A DNA stretch of 64,000 nucleotides from Antedon mediterranea (GCF_964355755.1 NC_092676.1:16040288-16104287); one strand, 5' to 3'. Shown: positions 32,901 to 47,700, counted from the first letter of the stretch. The notes: generated by a model not told the origin, from the letters alone. Made by a program: numbers and translations.

Positions 32901-35900
32901 GGTGAGTGATCACCTTCTTCCCTCAGTAGTATTTGTGTTACTGATTTTAACATTTTACTACATTATATACATCATTTCATTGTTTAATAGAATTTATTGA
33001 AGAAGGATGTAAAATTGGCAGATTTTGTTGGTAATCCAGTCATAAGGAAGCAAGATAAATCAGGTATGTAAAATTGAGATTAGGTTACTGGGATTTTTCC
33101 TTTCTGAATAGATGTTTTTAATTTGATTAGAAGATTGTGGGTCACATGATATTCACTAAATACTCTATTGAACTCTTACCTCACAGTGCAATATCCTTGC
33201 CACATGAAAATATAACCTTTCATCTTTCACCCTGTGAAATTAATTGTACCATTGCACTCGTAAATATTCCTTTTTTGTATAATAATCCACTTCTCATACA
33301 AACTATTTTAGTTTATTATCTAAACTCCATATTTCTAAATTCCTTTCTGAAAGTTTGTTAGTTCTACTATATGTTACCAAATTGTTCCCATATTTATTAT
33401 TAACTTGAATAAAATATTTTGTTAAAACATTTTTCAGGAGTCTTAGGGAAATGGATGAAGGAGAAAAAGTATTCAAAGGTTACAGAAAACTTTGTTACGA
33501 TGTTGACTGAAAACAATAGAGTAAAAGAGCTGAATGATATCTTCAGTTCCTGGAACCAGATCATGGGAGCACACAAGGGAGAAGTTGTCTCTACAATCAC
33601 AACAGCTACTGTAAGAAGATTCAGTATAGTATAAAAACAATACACTCACGAAATCAGACTGATGGAAACTATCTCAAATATATATAGTGTAACCTCTCCT
33701 TTGGGACATGCCTACTGTAAAAACAATCAAGAAAAAATATGTTTCGACAATCCTATTCAGGGGAAACCTCTAATGCCCTAGCAAACAAATTTCTAGTAGA
33801 TTTTTAATATTATCACTAGTTGAAAATTTCAAAGGTAGCTAATGTTTGCTGGTTGTAATTTATTACAGAAAAAACCTTTCTTTTTAGTCCAGCAAATGTA
33901 CACTATGTTATGCTTATTTATGGTATTTATTAACATTTGCTTGCTTGCTTGCTACAGTTGTTGTGTTCTTTATTTTGTTAGTTATATTTTGTAGAACTAG
34001 CAAGGATTTGCTTGTGGATAAAAAACTAAATTTCTAGCCATGTTAGACCTGATATAGAACCTTTTCCTGTGACTATAAACATACACTCTCGATTTTAGTT
34101 TTAGTAAAATCATGACATTGTATGTTTAATGGACTAGGAGACTTTGATATACCCACTCTTGGTTTATTTTGTAATAATGTAATTTTATATTTAGAGGTGT
34201 TGTAGATTCTTGTTTATTAAATTCTGCCTCCTATAATTTTCTGCGTCTCCTATAATTTTCTTTTGGCCTACAGATTAGTTATTACCATTCATGTATACCA
34301 TGTATAGTAGAAACAATTATGATAGAATATTACCTGCATACATTGGATTGTAAAAGAATACAGTAGCTGTTTAATTTTAGAAGGAGTATTTTCTCATACT
34401 GATAATGTATTTCTATTTCAGGCCCTTGATGCAGCTGCTAAAAAGTCTCTAGAAACGTCATTGGCTGGCTTTATAAAGAAAGGTGAAACACTCAACCTGA
34501 CCTTAAAGGTAAACACTTTATCGTTTCTTTGTAGTTTTTAGTTTAAAATAATAAAATTACAAAGTATTTTGGAAAGAAACATACAATTTTTTCGCTATAC
34601 TTTGACATTTTAACCTTTCAGTTCATGTAAAATTTCAGAATAGTATACAAATAATGAATATTTATGAGTTGGATGGATATTTCATGAGCACCTACTTTTA
34701 TTCAATTTATCCATCGTAAAGTTAGAAAAGCTAGGCCATTCAAAGAGACAGTGCTTACTTTAATCATGGAGTAGAACAGTTATAAGACAGCGCACATAAC
34801 AATTTCCGAACACGATTAGTCAATGTCGCGTGGCAAAAATAAAGTGTTAATTATCACCAATAGATATCACTTTGCTTTAGGTAGGGTTAACAGCAAATTA
34901 CATGTGATGCGTAATTAATCAATTAAATTGCAAGAATACAATCAGCTCTGTTAAAATAATAGAATTAGAAGGTCATGGAAGTCATGAAAATTAACTCTTT
35001 GAGATAGCATATGAACCATTTGATGTGAAATGAAGGAGAATGGGTAGTAAGATTACATTTGTCCAATGCCACTAGGTTATTAATTACTGCAGTCTAAGGG
35101 CCTGTTCGTAGGGGTTGAAAATACCAGGTTATTCCCGATTTCCGTTCGCGTGACCCAAATAACTTTTGCCTCAGGCTACAAAAAATTTGAGGCAAAATGT
35201 TCACCAAATTTGCAGGTTATTTCAGCGATAATCCAATTATACTCGGCCTTCGAGGATAATAAATCTCCGATAGAGGCAATGTGTCAAATTTTGACAAACG
35301 TTCGCTGCCTAGGCCCGTCATTTCTCCTACGAAGCTCTTCCATACACGCTTCGAGAGCGATCGTCAGCTGGTGCTGTCCTTGTTGGTGTAGACCGCTTAG
35401 TAGGCCTAGCTGGTCGGTGGTGTTTCGTGTAACATTGGGCTCAAATTCTTTGTCAAGGAGTAAAATAATGGTTGTCAGGAGAAGGCATATTTCGGCAGGA
35501 TTATCGGCGTTAAGAGGCATAAGGTTTGTCGCAAGGATAAGCAGTGTAAAAGGTAGCAAGTAATTGTTATTGTAAAGAAAGATCGCGACTATAAAATATA
35601 CAACACGAAACTAGCGTGCGAAAATGGGGTCGTAGGTTGTAAAAAGACAACTGACCTTAAAACGTAATTTCCGGTTTGTGATTCGTCGATTAAAAATTTA
35701 AGCGGTTAAATATTTCAAGTACGAACAACGCTCAATTTATAACCCGAGGCATGGGTGAAATTAAGCGCTTATTTTAACCACCGTACGAACACGACCTAAA
35801 TGTATAATGTTTTTTTTTTCGCCAACAGGTGGATCCATCTATTATTAGCGGTATGATTGTAGAGGTTGGTGACAAGTATATTGATATGTCTACAGCTACT

Positions 35901-35942
35901 AAAGTGAAAACCATGACAAATCTATTAAAAGAAAATGTTTAA
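29930..35942 (+). CDS. ATP5PO: ATP synthase peripheral stalk subunit OSCP
   Basis: Links F1 to the peripheral stalk of mitochondrial ATP synthase. Seven exons: 29930-29959, 32408-32455, 32563-32673, 32991-33063, 33438-33610, 34422-34508 and 35829-35942 (TAA at 35940-35942). All borders are AG/GT and phases close, giving about 211 residues (human 213). The N-terminus [10 protein letters not shown] + [12 protein letters not shown] is a basic/Ser mitochondrial presequence. Mature-protein motifs: [19 protein letters not shown] (exon 3), [16 protein letters not shown] and [12 protein letters not shown] (exon 5), LNLTLK + [19 protein letters not shown] (exons 6-7), [11 protein letters not shown] at the end. 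The first coding exon is only 30 nt and was found by matching phase and presequence. Intron 1 holds a 1.7-kb inverted-repeat element and intron 6 a Harbinger-like element. Confidence 0.95.
30117..31809. mobile_element. 1.7-kb TIR element with GCGGCCGC-bearing arms and minisatellite core
   Basis: The left arm (about 30123-30220) and right arm (about 31704-31808) are reverse complements: GGTCGAAGCGGCCGCCAAC, AAAGCGGCCGC, GTATGGAACGCC, TGTGCGCTTTGATT-like words and GATTGTCGTTG. Each arm has two GCGGCCGC sites, striking in such AT-rich DNA. Between the arms is AT-rich DNA dominated by the array at 30635-31545. No transposase was seen. It lies in ATP5PO intron 1. Confidence 0.88.
30635..31545. repeat. 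~76-bp tandem minisatellite inside the TIR element
   Basis: About 12 copies of GCAATACCGTACGTAAATTA, then TTATTGCAATACTGTATAAA, GATTCGATAGTATGTAAA and GAGATATAAAGATTCG. Copies vary in length by 2-4 bp and by GATTCG/ATTCG. The open frames on the minus strand across it are periodic artefacts. Confidence 0.92.
35098..35796. mobile_element. PIF/Harbinger-like non-autonomous transposon
   Basis: The 699-bp element begins GGGCCTGTTCGTAGGGGTT and ends with the inverted counterpart (AACCACCGTACGAACACGACC). It is flanked on both sides by TAA (35095-35097, 35797-35799), the 3-bp duplication typical of PIF/Harbinger. It is more GC-rich than the surrounding intron. Two overlapping frames lie inside: plus 35150-35563 and minus 35559-35284. 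The minus one ends [20 protein letters not shown] and could be a remnant of a protein-coding exon. I do not recognise a transposase core. Confidence 0.75.
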
Positions 35943-36571
35943 GAAAATCTAGTTATTCTATAGGTAGAATGTATTACTGTATCTCAATACGAGATTGCAT
36001 GATAACAAACTGAATATCCTTACTACAGAAAAATGGTTTTAGAAGGTTTAGTAATTCAAATATTTCAAACCATAATTTACCCATAAACTGAGCATATACC
36101 TTTGCTGTGGATGACACTAGACAATTAATAATATGATTGGATGAAATTGTTGATGTATGTTAAAATTAAAATTTATTAACTTTAATTTATCTGTGTGTTT
36201 GTATTCATTTAAGTACTTGTACTATTTAAATGTATGTAAGCTGATATGTAGCAATTCATACAGAACATGTTCACACAATCTCATGGTAGAAGATGATTGT
36301 GATGATGTATGCGTCCATTAGATGATACATCTATCAAGCAGCAGGGAGGTAATAATGGTGTCAATTGGCATATTGGAAGCATTTTTGGTCAACATAAATC
36401 AGTTTATTTATTAGAATGTTGAACATTAATCATTAAAGCCACATTACATTGCCAAGACTGACAGGGGCTGAGATTGACCAGTACACCGGGGTAACTCCTC
36501 TCTCTTCCGAAAGATGCACCATAGACGAACCATATGTTTGTCTTTATCCGACCTATATCCAAGAAGACCTG

Positions 36572-36898
36572 GGGTCTGTTTCTGCTGCATACTGCTGAAT
36601 AAACCGTTTATATCAAAATAGAGTTAAAATATAATTTTTATATCGACTGCATTTCTGCTAATTGTTTTCTCCTAAATAACCTATCAGTGTGTGGTCGTCG
36701 ACCGAAATTTTTGGTACTACCCAGAATGCAATGGCCACTGGCGTTAATTCAAAAGTTACTGCAGTGTAGTTGACACAAAGTCAGTGGATGTCAATCAAAT
36801 AACTGTTATTTTGCGTTTCAACTAAAGTTGTCCTGTTTCTGCTTGGTTCACTTTATTCACACGTTATTAGGCATATTTTTTGCAGCAGAAACAGGACC
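36572..36898. mobile_element. 327-bp MITE with TCTGTTTCTGCTGCA termini
   Basis: The left end GGGTCTGTTTCTGCTGCAT pairs with the right end TGCAGCAGAAACAGGACC. A third internal TCCTGTTTCTGCTTGG word lies at 36831. No ORF. The superfamily is undetermined. Confidence 0.75.
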
Positions 36899-37465
36899 TT
36901 GTTCTACTAGCAGGAGAGCCAGAACATGTCCTGATATTATGGCTACAGTACAATGGTTTGTAGTGCCCATGCCTTAACCGCTCGACTCTATATCAGATGA
37001 TACAATTAAAATAACCAGACTTTATATGCTATAAATCTTTTACATTTTTAATATTCAAAATTATTCCGTTTTTACATTTTAGATCAATTAAGTGATTAAC
37101 GCCGCAATACAACTAAATGTGAGGTTGTGCTTTTAAATTCTAAAACATTCACTGGCTTCTGTCTTCTTTATAGAGGCAATTAGAATAACTTAAGTAACTT
37201 TGTCATATGTGGTATAGCACTGTGACATGTAAAGGTAAATGTGCACATGAAATACAAATGAAATTTGCCCATAATACTGTTAAATCATTAAATGAATGTA
37301 ATTGCCAAAATGTCCCCTGATCGACTTCTAATAGCATACATAATTGAGGCTTGCAATCAAGGAAACATGCCATTTTTCTGCTAGGAGTAGGCCTTCTGTA
37401 TTATATACTATACATTTGTACTTATATTATCTGGTAAGGTAAGTGTTCATATGGATGTGATGTTA

Positions 37466-37586
37466 AGCTATATATACACTATCAAAAAGTATGCCCAAAT
37501 ATGGTAGTGATATGACGTCATCTTGTCCATATATGGGCACATCACATTTTCTATTCACATAAAGTTTATTAGTGCAGACAGAGCTT
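37466..37586. mobile_element. Palindromic MITE, family P1, copy D (shortened)
   Basis: ACACTATCAAAAAGTATGCC, CATATATGGGCACATCAC and GTGCAGACAGAGCTTA show the same layout as the copies at 15941, 46178 and 62937, but the left arm is incomplete. Confidence 0.75.
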
Positions 37587-39569
37587 AACACTATTTAGCA
37601 TAGAAGCACTTGACTTAGTCTCCATGTAATAGCACATATATGCAAAGCTGAATAAAATTAAGGCTCCTAAAATTAAACCAAGCCTTATTGGCCAGTAAAC
37701 CATCCATGTAGTTTTATTGTAATATACTGATCTAGTTTTCTGTGAATACAGTATATACCTAATATTTAAAACAAACTATTGATTAAAAATATGTCTGATC
37801 TAATTTTGCTACTATTGTATTTAAACTTTAATGCATGCACACAACTTGAATTTACAGAGCTAAAAATATCATAAATAAATTTAGTATTGAAAAGGTTAAC
37901 ACTGAATTTATTTCAAAGTTCCTTTAAAAATGCATGACCGTTATTTTGTTCATAATTTGTCAAATCCTAACATGATTCATAGGTTAATTTCATATTTTTA
38001 TTATCATTCTTTTGTGATATAATAAATATTAGTAACTATCTTCAATTTGTGAGTATTAATTGTATTTACTTTACAATAATACTTATTTATATTTTTTATG
38101 ATTCAATTATATTCAGCCCTGATCAAATTACAAAAAAACTATTTGGCAATCTTTCTTATCTAATTTACTATTCTATAAGTACCTCAAAAAGAAATATTAA
38201 ATAAGATTGGCATGCAATATAGTTTAGTCTATAGAACAAACAAAAGATTACATATAGAAATACTGTAGTAAACAAACTTAAAAAAGGTGATCATAGAGCA
38301 TACTTTAGGAAATTCCTCCACGGTATCATAGCAATCAACTTACACATCCGCATGTTATTTTCTACCTACTTCTTTATTGTATATGGCAAAAATAGAACAA
38401 TGTAAGGTCATTGTTAAAAAAATAGTAAAATAAACATCAGCTGATGGAAGGCCGATAAAATAGATAGATCATAGATAGGTCATTTATTAGGTAGCCTGAC
38501 ACCCTTATTTTAAAATCCTGGTTCTGCCTCTGGTAAAAACATGGGTTTGACAGTCAAATACTATACAGAGCTAGAAAAATCACATATTGGCATTGGTACA
38601 CGAAAGAGGTGAACCTACAGTAGCATAGACTGAATAGAAAAACCTGGTCACATAAGTTAGGTGTTTAGAAGTATGTAATGAAATATCATTATTGTAAACA
38701 ATTGGGCCATGATCAGATTTTCATAATGAGTTCTAATTGTAGAGATGATTTTGAAGCTTCAGCACGGCAAGTTTTGAGCGAAAATATGGGCATTTGGTAT
38801 TTATCAGAAAGTTTTACAATAAATAATGAGTTAGTACTATCTGAATAGTACTAAAAACACAAATAAAATGATTAAACAACTTATTCTACAAAGCGCCAAT
38901 TTACCAAATAACTGCACCATTGAATTGAAAATGCACTTTTTTTCCTAATAGGGACAAGCAATATTTAAATTACATCTATTGACCTTTATACTCTTAAATT
39001 GAATGACATGATTTTGAATATCAAATCTGTAATATGCATTTATAAGAAGCGTGACAAACGTGAAGGAATAGAACCATTGAAATATAAGAATCAATAGAAA
39101 AATAAAATATAAATCTTAAAATCTCATCTACATTATCAACTTAGCAAAAATTGTACAAATATATCACACATTTACTGAACAAAATAAAAACAATAAAACA
39201 CATTAAAAGTATATTTATAAATTTATCAGAATATACAAGATAATTATGCGAGGGAATTTTTAATCAGCAACTCCCTGTCTATTGTAGGCCTCTATTTGTT
39301 TTTATGTAGAATAGCTTATATTATGAAGAATATATCAATATAAATATACAGTAGTGTGAACACATGTTGTATTCAACCATCATTTTATTCATAATGCTAT
39401 CTTAAAAATATACAAAGATTGCTTTGCAGAGGATGTATTACATTATCTTCTAATATATAGCTATGATGTCTAGTAACTCATCTTTAAAATACAGCAATTA
39501 TTGTTATGTTTGCACATTTTTACTCTAAAAATTTGCTAGCAGCGTAGGTTAAGATGACCGGTAAACCTG

Positions 39570-41700
39570 TCATGTCTGGTCATATAAAATAAGGTCAAAC
39601 TTGACCACTACTTCGCCCGTCGATACTTCATGTAAGAGTAATCGTTTTGTAATCGGTCCTTTCCCGTAATTTTCCTTTTTGATATCTGCTATTCGAACTT
39701 CTGTTCTTCCCAGAAAATCTAAAATAACAAACCAAATAATTAATAATTGTAATATTTCAGTTTAAAAACTACAACATTACATTGTTTTGATTAACATTTG
39801 TTTCATGTGAATGAGTAATGAATGATGTACAGTAATACAGACTATTTGCAAAGAGTATCAGTAAAACAAACTCTTAATATGATTAAGATACAGGTAGGCC
39901 TATCTAACTACACTACACTATAATACAAAGAAAAAATACCATTATAATCTTTTTGCTTAAGTCAAGATACAGTAGTTAGGCAGTGCTTAAGTAAAAAACT
40001 GAAGCCTATAATTTCATCTTAAGGAATAAGCTTTGTCATCATTTGTCAAGAAAGAGTAATTTTGATTAATCAGACCCCATGTATACAATATAAACTGCAT
40101 ACACAGATGGTAGGATATATACGATTTACGATCCTCGCAGCGGTAGTCATGTGATGCAGTTTCAACCAATCACGTTCACGTATTTACATAGGCTGTGTAA
40201 TATAAGATGGTATTGCAGTGTACTGTACTACTAGTATACTACTGTATATAAATACTATGTATTTCAGATACAACAGTAGGCCTAATTCATTTTGAATTAA
40301 GAGAACAAACACACTAATAAATATATGAAAGAACCCAGAAACTGAGTGAAGTACTTGGCAAAATATTGCCACACAGAGGGTATATGTTTATATTTCGGAT
40401 CTTGTTAAAAGAAAACACATTTTTCTTTTTGTAGAAAGATAACTTAAAAATTGTAGGCACTATTGTGCTAATCAACAAACAAACAAAACAAGTACTATAC
40501 TTCATGAATAAATGAACGTTAAATGAAAAATTATTAAAAGTGAATGATTGAAATAGACACCTACCATCAGGAGAGAGGAAGTCTTTATCATAGACTGTTA
40601 AACATAGCACATCTTGGTTCAAATCTCTCACAATAAACTGCATATTATAGTTCCATTTCGGGTTCAATGTGTCTGGAATAAAACGTGTACGGTTCTCCTC
40701 ACCTCCCATACTAACCTCACAATATGGGTCAGCACGACCTTCAATAAAATGTAATGTCAAATATTATGTGTCAATAATCAGTAAAACTAAGAGAGAAATT
40801 AATTTGCTAATAAAATGCATACAAACATTCAAACATTGATAAAACTGTTGAAATATATATTTAAAAAGTCTGTAACAGCAGGACAATAAGTACCTATTTA
40901 AATAACTTTATTCCAAAATATTAGAAAATTGCACAAAAAAAGGCAACCACAACAAGTGAAGCTTGGTTGGCATACAGTAACTAAAACGAACAATAGCTTG
41001 GGTTAATAATTAATTAACTAATTAACAAATTTAACTAATGATACTGTATGTTTATACTGGGATTTTATAGTTTCAAATGAAAATTGTCCAAGTACACAAT
41101 TTATTATGAAAATGTTCATAAAAAATGGGTAGGGTGTGAAATATATAATTGTTAACTGTAATTTGATTGTAAGTATTTTAATCATTGATAAAGACAACTC
41201 GCATTCCCTTACCAGTAACAGAGTTTGATGGCTTAAGATCAGCGCCCTCAATAATCACGACAAGCAAACGTCCAATTCCCTTGCTTCGCATTGAACGTAC
41301 TAAAACAGAGAATAATTAAGAGAGATTTACATAACACAAAAGAAGAAAGGTAATCATGATCATAATCTTTCTATAACACAGAATGGGTTTATTCTTCTCT
41401 GTAAATATTTACTTGTTTTAGATTTAAAAATGTTATTTCATACGCATCTAAAAGTGGGTAAACTCAACCAATTACAGGATGGATAACCTATTTTCTAATT
41501 TATTGAAAAGAGTGGTGAGTTAAAACCCTCTTACAGTGGTCAGGATTGAACACTGTCAATCAAGTATATTAGCCACCAAGTTACAGCTTCACTAAATCAC
41601 TAGTTTACAATATTTACCTCTTTGGGCTTTCTCTCGCTTCTTCTTTTCTGTTTCAATTGAGTGTTTTGAAGCATTTTCAATTTGTTTGATCCATTTATTT
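39570..41700 (-). CDS. Intersectin exons: post-PH helix and C2 domain, stop
   Basis: Exon 41700-41618 (KKKREKAQR linker), 41299-41213 ([19 protein letters not shown]), 40738-40565 ([42 protein letters not shown]) and 39718-39570 ([32 protein letters not shown], then TGA). Asp residues in DPY and YDKD are placed for Ca2+/lipid binding as in C2 domains. Confidence 0.94.
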
Positions 41701-44700
41701 CTGTAAATTAAAAAAAAAGAAGTCAGAAATCTTTATTTGATACATTTAATAACCGGACTGCTTTTCTCATTGTGGCATATCGAGGGATGAGCACCCTCCA
41801 CCTCCCCACCTATAATCCGACATTTTTTATTCTAACATAGTATAATCAAATTTTGATCAACTGTGCAAATTATTAGTTATATACACATTTTAATTTTATA
41901 CTTTTGCCCTCCGTAATGACAAATTTCAGAACCATCACAGGTCTTTATGATGGGTAGAGCATGTATGCAGTGATGTAACGCACAGGTCTGAGGCCTTGGG
42001 TGGTTTTAGCCTTTTCGAAATATTTTAATGCCTGTTTTTTTCCTGTAGACCTCCTTGGTTTAGTCAGTGAGTGCATAGCCATCAATGCCTGTATGAAGTA
42101 GTGAGCTTGTGATAAGAGGGTTGAGGTAGGCAGGTGACTGTGTCATGGAATACCCGTGTTATGTAAGATCAACTTCTGTTGCTGTTACGCTAGTTATAGA
42201 TAATTTACCTTTGAGTTTTGATACAATGTTTGGTAATACTTACTTAATTTTCTCTGTTTCTGCTTTGAGAGCATAAACTTTCTCAATGTGAGTAAGGTGA
42301 AACACACATTCATCTTGTACATCTGATGGTACCTTCACTGTAATCTCACTCAGAAATAAAGGCTGCAAAGAAAATGTTAAATATAAATATAGTAGGCCTA
42401 TAGATATATTATAAGACATATTGAATGATAATGAGAATGATGATGATGATATCAGTGATGAATGATAAAATTAATAATGAGGTTAAAATGATGGTGTTTT
42501 TTAGGGAGTTTTCCATCAAATTTTACTCAATGAGTATTTGGTTCATATAATATCAGATTCATGCAATAATAATATTTAAAAATTAATAAAAGACATACCT
42601 GTCGATACATTTTGTACATCATTTCATTTTTGTTATCAGAGAATGAAAAAAGAAGACCAGGGCGAACTGGTTGTGTTAACAGCAAGAAATCATTAAACAA
42701 AAAGGCATACAGCTCCTTGTTACTTTTAACCTGATAACAAAACAAAACATATTATAATTACATATTATAATAAAATATTAATAATAATAATAATAATACA
42801 ATTAGTGATTTAATGAAAGGTTAAAGAGGTTCTAATATTATTCATATACTAACATGGGACTAGAAAATAAAAATCATTCCTTTTTAAAGATAATTCTTCC
42901 TTCCAAAGGCACTCTGCAATGAGGAGCATACAAATATACTATATACCGTAAGATAGATTAAAAAAAAGTAATGCAGTGGGACATTGTGTAACATACTGTA
43001 TAATGGTAGTAGATATATTTAGAATAATCAATTTAATCATTAAAAAAATGTATTCTTATTTATCTCCGCCAAGGAGGTATATGTAATCGGTAGCGTGTGT
43101 TTGTTTGTTTGTTTGTTAGCAGGATTACTCAAAAAGTAATTACAAGATCTTTACCAAAATGAATAGACAGATAGATATGTGGTCAAGGACCATTCCATTA
43201 AATTTTGGGACCATTTGGGACCACAGTCCTGATTCTGGACCACTTTTTAGTATACTTTTTTAGACCTGCTAGTGTTGAAAGATAGGACAGAATTTTTCAA
43301 AAGCCGGCGAGCAGTCTTAAAGTAACAAGTAAACTGAAATTGCATTTTCTCGAGAACTACTTGTCCAAAAAACTTCATTTTTTAACAAGAGGCAAGAGTT
43401 ATAATTTGTGATTTGTAATTTTAAAACATAATTTGATTTAATGTGCCCGTTTTTTGATGCGAGTAGTTTAGAAAACCTATTTCTTTTCAAATTCACTCGT
43501 TTGATTTTCACGTTGCTGTTCTATTGTTAGTCAACTGAAGCTATTGTTAATTGAAAGGCTTGTTACATAACCATTACACCCAACACACATGCTTGTAATG
43601 AAATTAGCCTAAATCACAAACAGCATTAAGACACACACAAATATATATATATATATATATTTTTTTTACCGGAGAAATCTTATGTAGGAGAATTTTACAG
43701 TAGGCGGAGGTATGCCCTCTCGGAGTGGGTTTCTAGTTTCAGATGTATCACGAAGATTAATATGAGATGCACACTAATCTAATAATAATGCTAATGGTAA
43801 TCATAACTATTGCTATATTGTTATCGTTTATCTGTATTTTTTTATCAAATATAAGGTCTAAAGAGACAAGAAAAATAAGTTTTTTTTTCTGGTTTTGGCC
43901 TTATTTACAGATTTATTTGCAACTAACATTATTGTATTTATATTGACTGTATATTAAATCAATTCTGCTGTCACGCAAAAATTAAAAAATTCCATATTAC
44001 TGTACTGTATATACAAAACAGTAGAATTTACATACCTTAAGTAACACACTGGAGTGTAGAAATTTTCTTGGACCTAGACAGTTGGTTAGTGAATTGAAAA
44101 CAAGTTCCTGCAGAAGTAATATCAAATTTTTTGTTAGACACACCTTGGATATATTCATATATAATAACTGCCTGTTATTATTGTTATACATCCAATAGAA
44201 TATTACAGTAGTTGGCTTTTGGTCATTGGATGTGATTTTAAGTAAAATAAAAATGAATAATTCATTATAAATAAATTATAATTATATATATATACATTAT
44301 AATAGTACCTCTGGCAATCCTGTGCAATCAATGTGTGACTGTAACCATTCTAACTTATCAGAGTTTTCTCGTTCTCTTACTCCTTCATTCACTTGCTGAC
44401 AAAGTTCTTCTGCTTTTTCAAGAGCTAATTTGATGTTATCATGGTCTATATGATCTTCACTTGTATATTTTAAAATCTTCAAGAATAAGAAAGAATTTGT
44501 TGATTTGCATATTTTTCAATGTCAAATTTTAATTTTCATAGTATAAAGACAGGTCGAGCTGAAAAAAGCGAAAGTCAATTAATGTGACATTATATAAAAA
44601 TTATACTGACCGATATATTATATCTATAGTCTTGATTAATATTGATTTATATATAATGCATCTCCTACAAAAAACTAAACTAAATGATTCCTATATGTGC

Positions 44701-47700
44701 CAAATTTCATTAAAACTTGTCAGCAGTTCTAACACCTTTTATTGAAATATACATATAAACGCATTCTATTGAGAATTTTATAACATGTGTCTGGTGAAGA
44801 ATAACATTGTGCCATGGACAAGTTAAACATGCCTCACAAAACTAATCAAAACAAAAAGTGTATCTCTTCTACGATTCTTCTTTATCTTAAATAATTAAAG
44901 ATGTATTTTTAAATTTAGATCTTGGAAGTTTTAATAAAAACAAACAACAATAATGATTTTACTTATCAAAAGACTGAATAAAGAATAATAATATCCATTA
45001 TCTGACAGAAGTATTTTTTGCTTTAAATTACAGTTTTTCAGGTAAATATATTCTTTATCCAAATTTTTTGGTCAAAGTGAATCAATTATGTAACATTAAA
45101 ATGGAATATTCAAACAATAAATAAGACAATATTATAAATGCAAATGAATGCAAAAAGATGGCATACTGCAAGAGGCAAGACTGTGTGGGAGGCAAGTCTA
45201 CTTGAATTGAAGAAAAACATAATGCACTAACAGCATGTTTGTGGCTTACTTCAACAAATTTTGTAATCGTGTAATGAAGGTTTGTTTTTTTAAATCTATA
45301 TAAAGCCAGAAAACACAACAGATTCAGACTGAACCAATTAACCCTTAACAAAGAAGTTGGGTTTTCCACACCATTCCATCAGGTAAAATGTAAATTTTGC
45401 CAGGACAGCTTTACTAGGGTACGTTTATTTTAAATGAACACTTACCTTTTCAATTAACATTGGATACCTAGTAATACGTTGCATTGGTTTGATTAAAAAA
45501 CTACTCAAAGGCATTCCTTTGGTTCTCTTGTCTCTGGCGATGTTCTAGCAATAAAAATAAAATATTTGTGAAAAGTAGTGATGGTTGAAGTACCATCAAT
45601 ATAGCTGTTTAAGGTGGAAATAAATAAAGGTGAATTTATTTAAAAAAAGAAGTTATATAGAAAATGGTGGAATTTTTTAGTTTCCTCAGATTTGTGTACA
45701 TTATCATCTTGTCTGTTTCATTGAAAAACATGTTTCTTTTTGTACCTAGATTGATTTACTCTTACATATTCTATTGCATATAGTATGTATATACAGCTTC
45801 GGACGCTGAACTTATGGTACACTGTTTGGAAAATTTCCAACATATTTTACAATGAACCAATAAATATTATATTATACTTACTGTATATTCTTATTTTTCT
45901 TTCTATGGATACTTTCTAAAATAAATAATTATCAAATGAATATAACACCATGAGCTTACCCTTAAATAGTCTTTGAAGGATGGGTCTGAATCTATCTTCT
46001 TTTGCAGCATGGCAGAAGCAGTTAGTTGACAACTGCAGAACCTTATGTAAGGGGTCAGATGAGGAAGCTAAAAAAACAAGCACGATATGAATTATTCTAT
46101 GTGGAAAACAAAATTATATATTCCATATTGACAAACCTTATCCATAATTTAATTAATTAAATTATACTTTCGAGTCTAAAGCTCTGTCTACACTATCCAA
46201 CCTCATGTGACAAAAAATGTGATCCAATAATATGGAAACAATGATGTCCCAAAACTACCATATTTGGACATGACATCACACTATTTTCGTCAAACTAATC
46301 ACGGCCGTAACCAGCTTGAAATTTTCACTTTTTAACTAGTTTGATAGTGTAGACAGACCTTAAAACATAATAAGACATAATTTTAAAAGGGTGTAGATTT
46401 TAAATCTTGTATAGGGCCTACTGTAGTTTTGTTTTAATAAGCCAATGTGGGCCACTTGTTTAGAATCTGGGAAGTATGCTAAGCTAGCTAGAAGTCAACA
46501 ATGTTTTTTACCTGTTAGCAATTGTAACTATGTCAGGGTTAAACATACAGTTTTAAACCTTACAACTGGCTAATAACAAATTAATACTAATAGTACTAAA
46601 ATACTTTTTGTAAAAACAGTGCATTATTTGCCTTTTTTGAATGTTTTTTGCATATCTTGCCTAATAAGCCTTCAGGAAATGTTAAAAGAATATGGCTTTC
46701 ATGAGGACAGAATTTTTCTAATAATGCCTCTAGAAAAGCTATATTAATGGCATATACCTTTGTAAAATTATTTGTAATCAATAGAATTATTTATATATTT
46801 GTTTTGATATATAAAGGTCATAACAATTGCAATTCATTCTCACATAAAAAATTGCCACATACAAAATCTTCAAAATTTATCATCAGTTCATGGGTCATAT
46901 ATGTGCTTAATGAAGCAGAATGAAATTGTCATGAAAACTTAATCAATGCCAAATAAAGATGACATAAAGAGAAATTCAGTCAGTGAGACTACAGTATGTT
47001 TGAACATCTCCTTATAATATTCCACGCATATATTAGTTTTATTTGCCTTTATCTCTTTCCAATTTCATATAATTTAATTACTTTCTTAGTTTTCTTTGTT
47101 CATCCTTTCAGTTTAATTAGTTAATTTTATACTGCACTGAAGTTTCACCAAATTACGTCTAATTTAAAAATCATGATAGAGATAATACATTAGTACTATA
47201 TATATACTATATTATACTATACTATGATAAAACATTCAATAATAAAAGCTTTTTTGTCAACAACAATAATCATCATCTGGAATTTCTGTAACTTATTTTT
47301 GTTTTGTTATACAAAAAGTCCTTGAAGCAGTAACATGCACTTTATTCATATTATGTCTGACTGATATACGAAGGTGGGTAGTGCCATGTGTGAAAGTGTG
47401 CCTCAAGCATTCACTAATAAATGGATAGTTTTAAATTCAGACTTAGACGAAGATGGTCGTGCTTGAATGATATGTGATAACGATGCCGGTAATATTAGCA
47501 ATCCATCATGTTGAAATTTTGAATAATACATTTGCATCATCTAATTTATTTAAGAAAGCTAAAGTCATGGGAAAGAGAATTCGGCATGAGAAGTAGAATA
47601 AAGATATCAATGATAGAAAATTATGATCCTATTGAATTTGGAAAGGTAAAAATAAGAAAATATGGAAAAATATTAACATTAAAACAATATGTATAACAAA

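Larger units (their letters stand above)
35943..39569. other. Convergent 3' intergenic region between ATP5PO and ITSN
   Basis: Holds both 3'-UTRs. Two small inverted-repeat elements are present (36572-36898 and 37466-37586). The rest is AT-rich with no coding signal. A minus-strand AATAAA at 39389-39384, about 180 nt past the ITSN stop, is a candidate ITSN polyadenylation signal. Confidence 0.6.
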
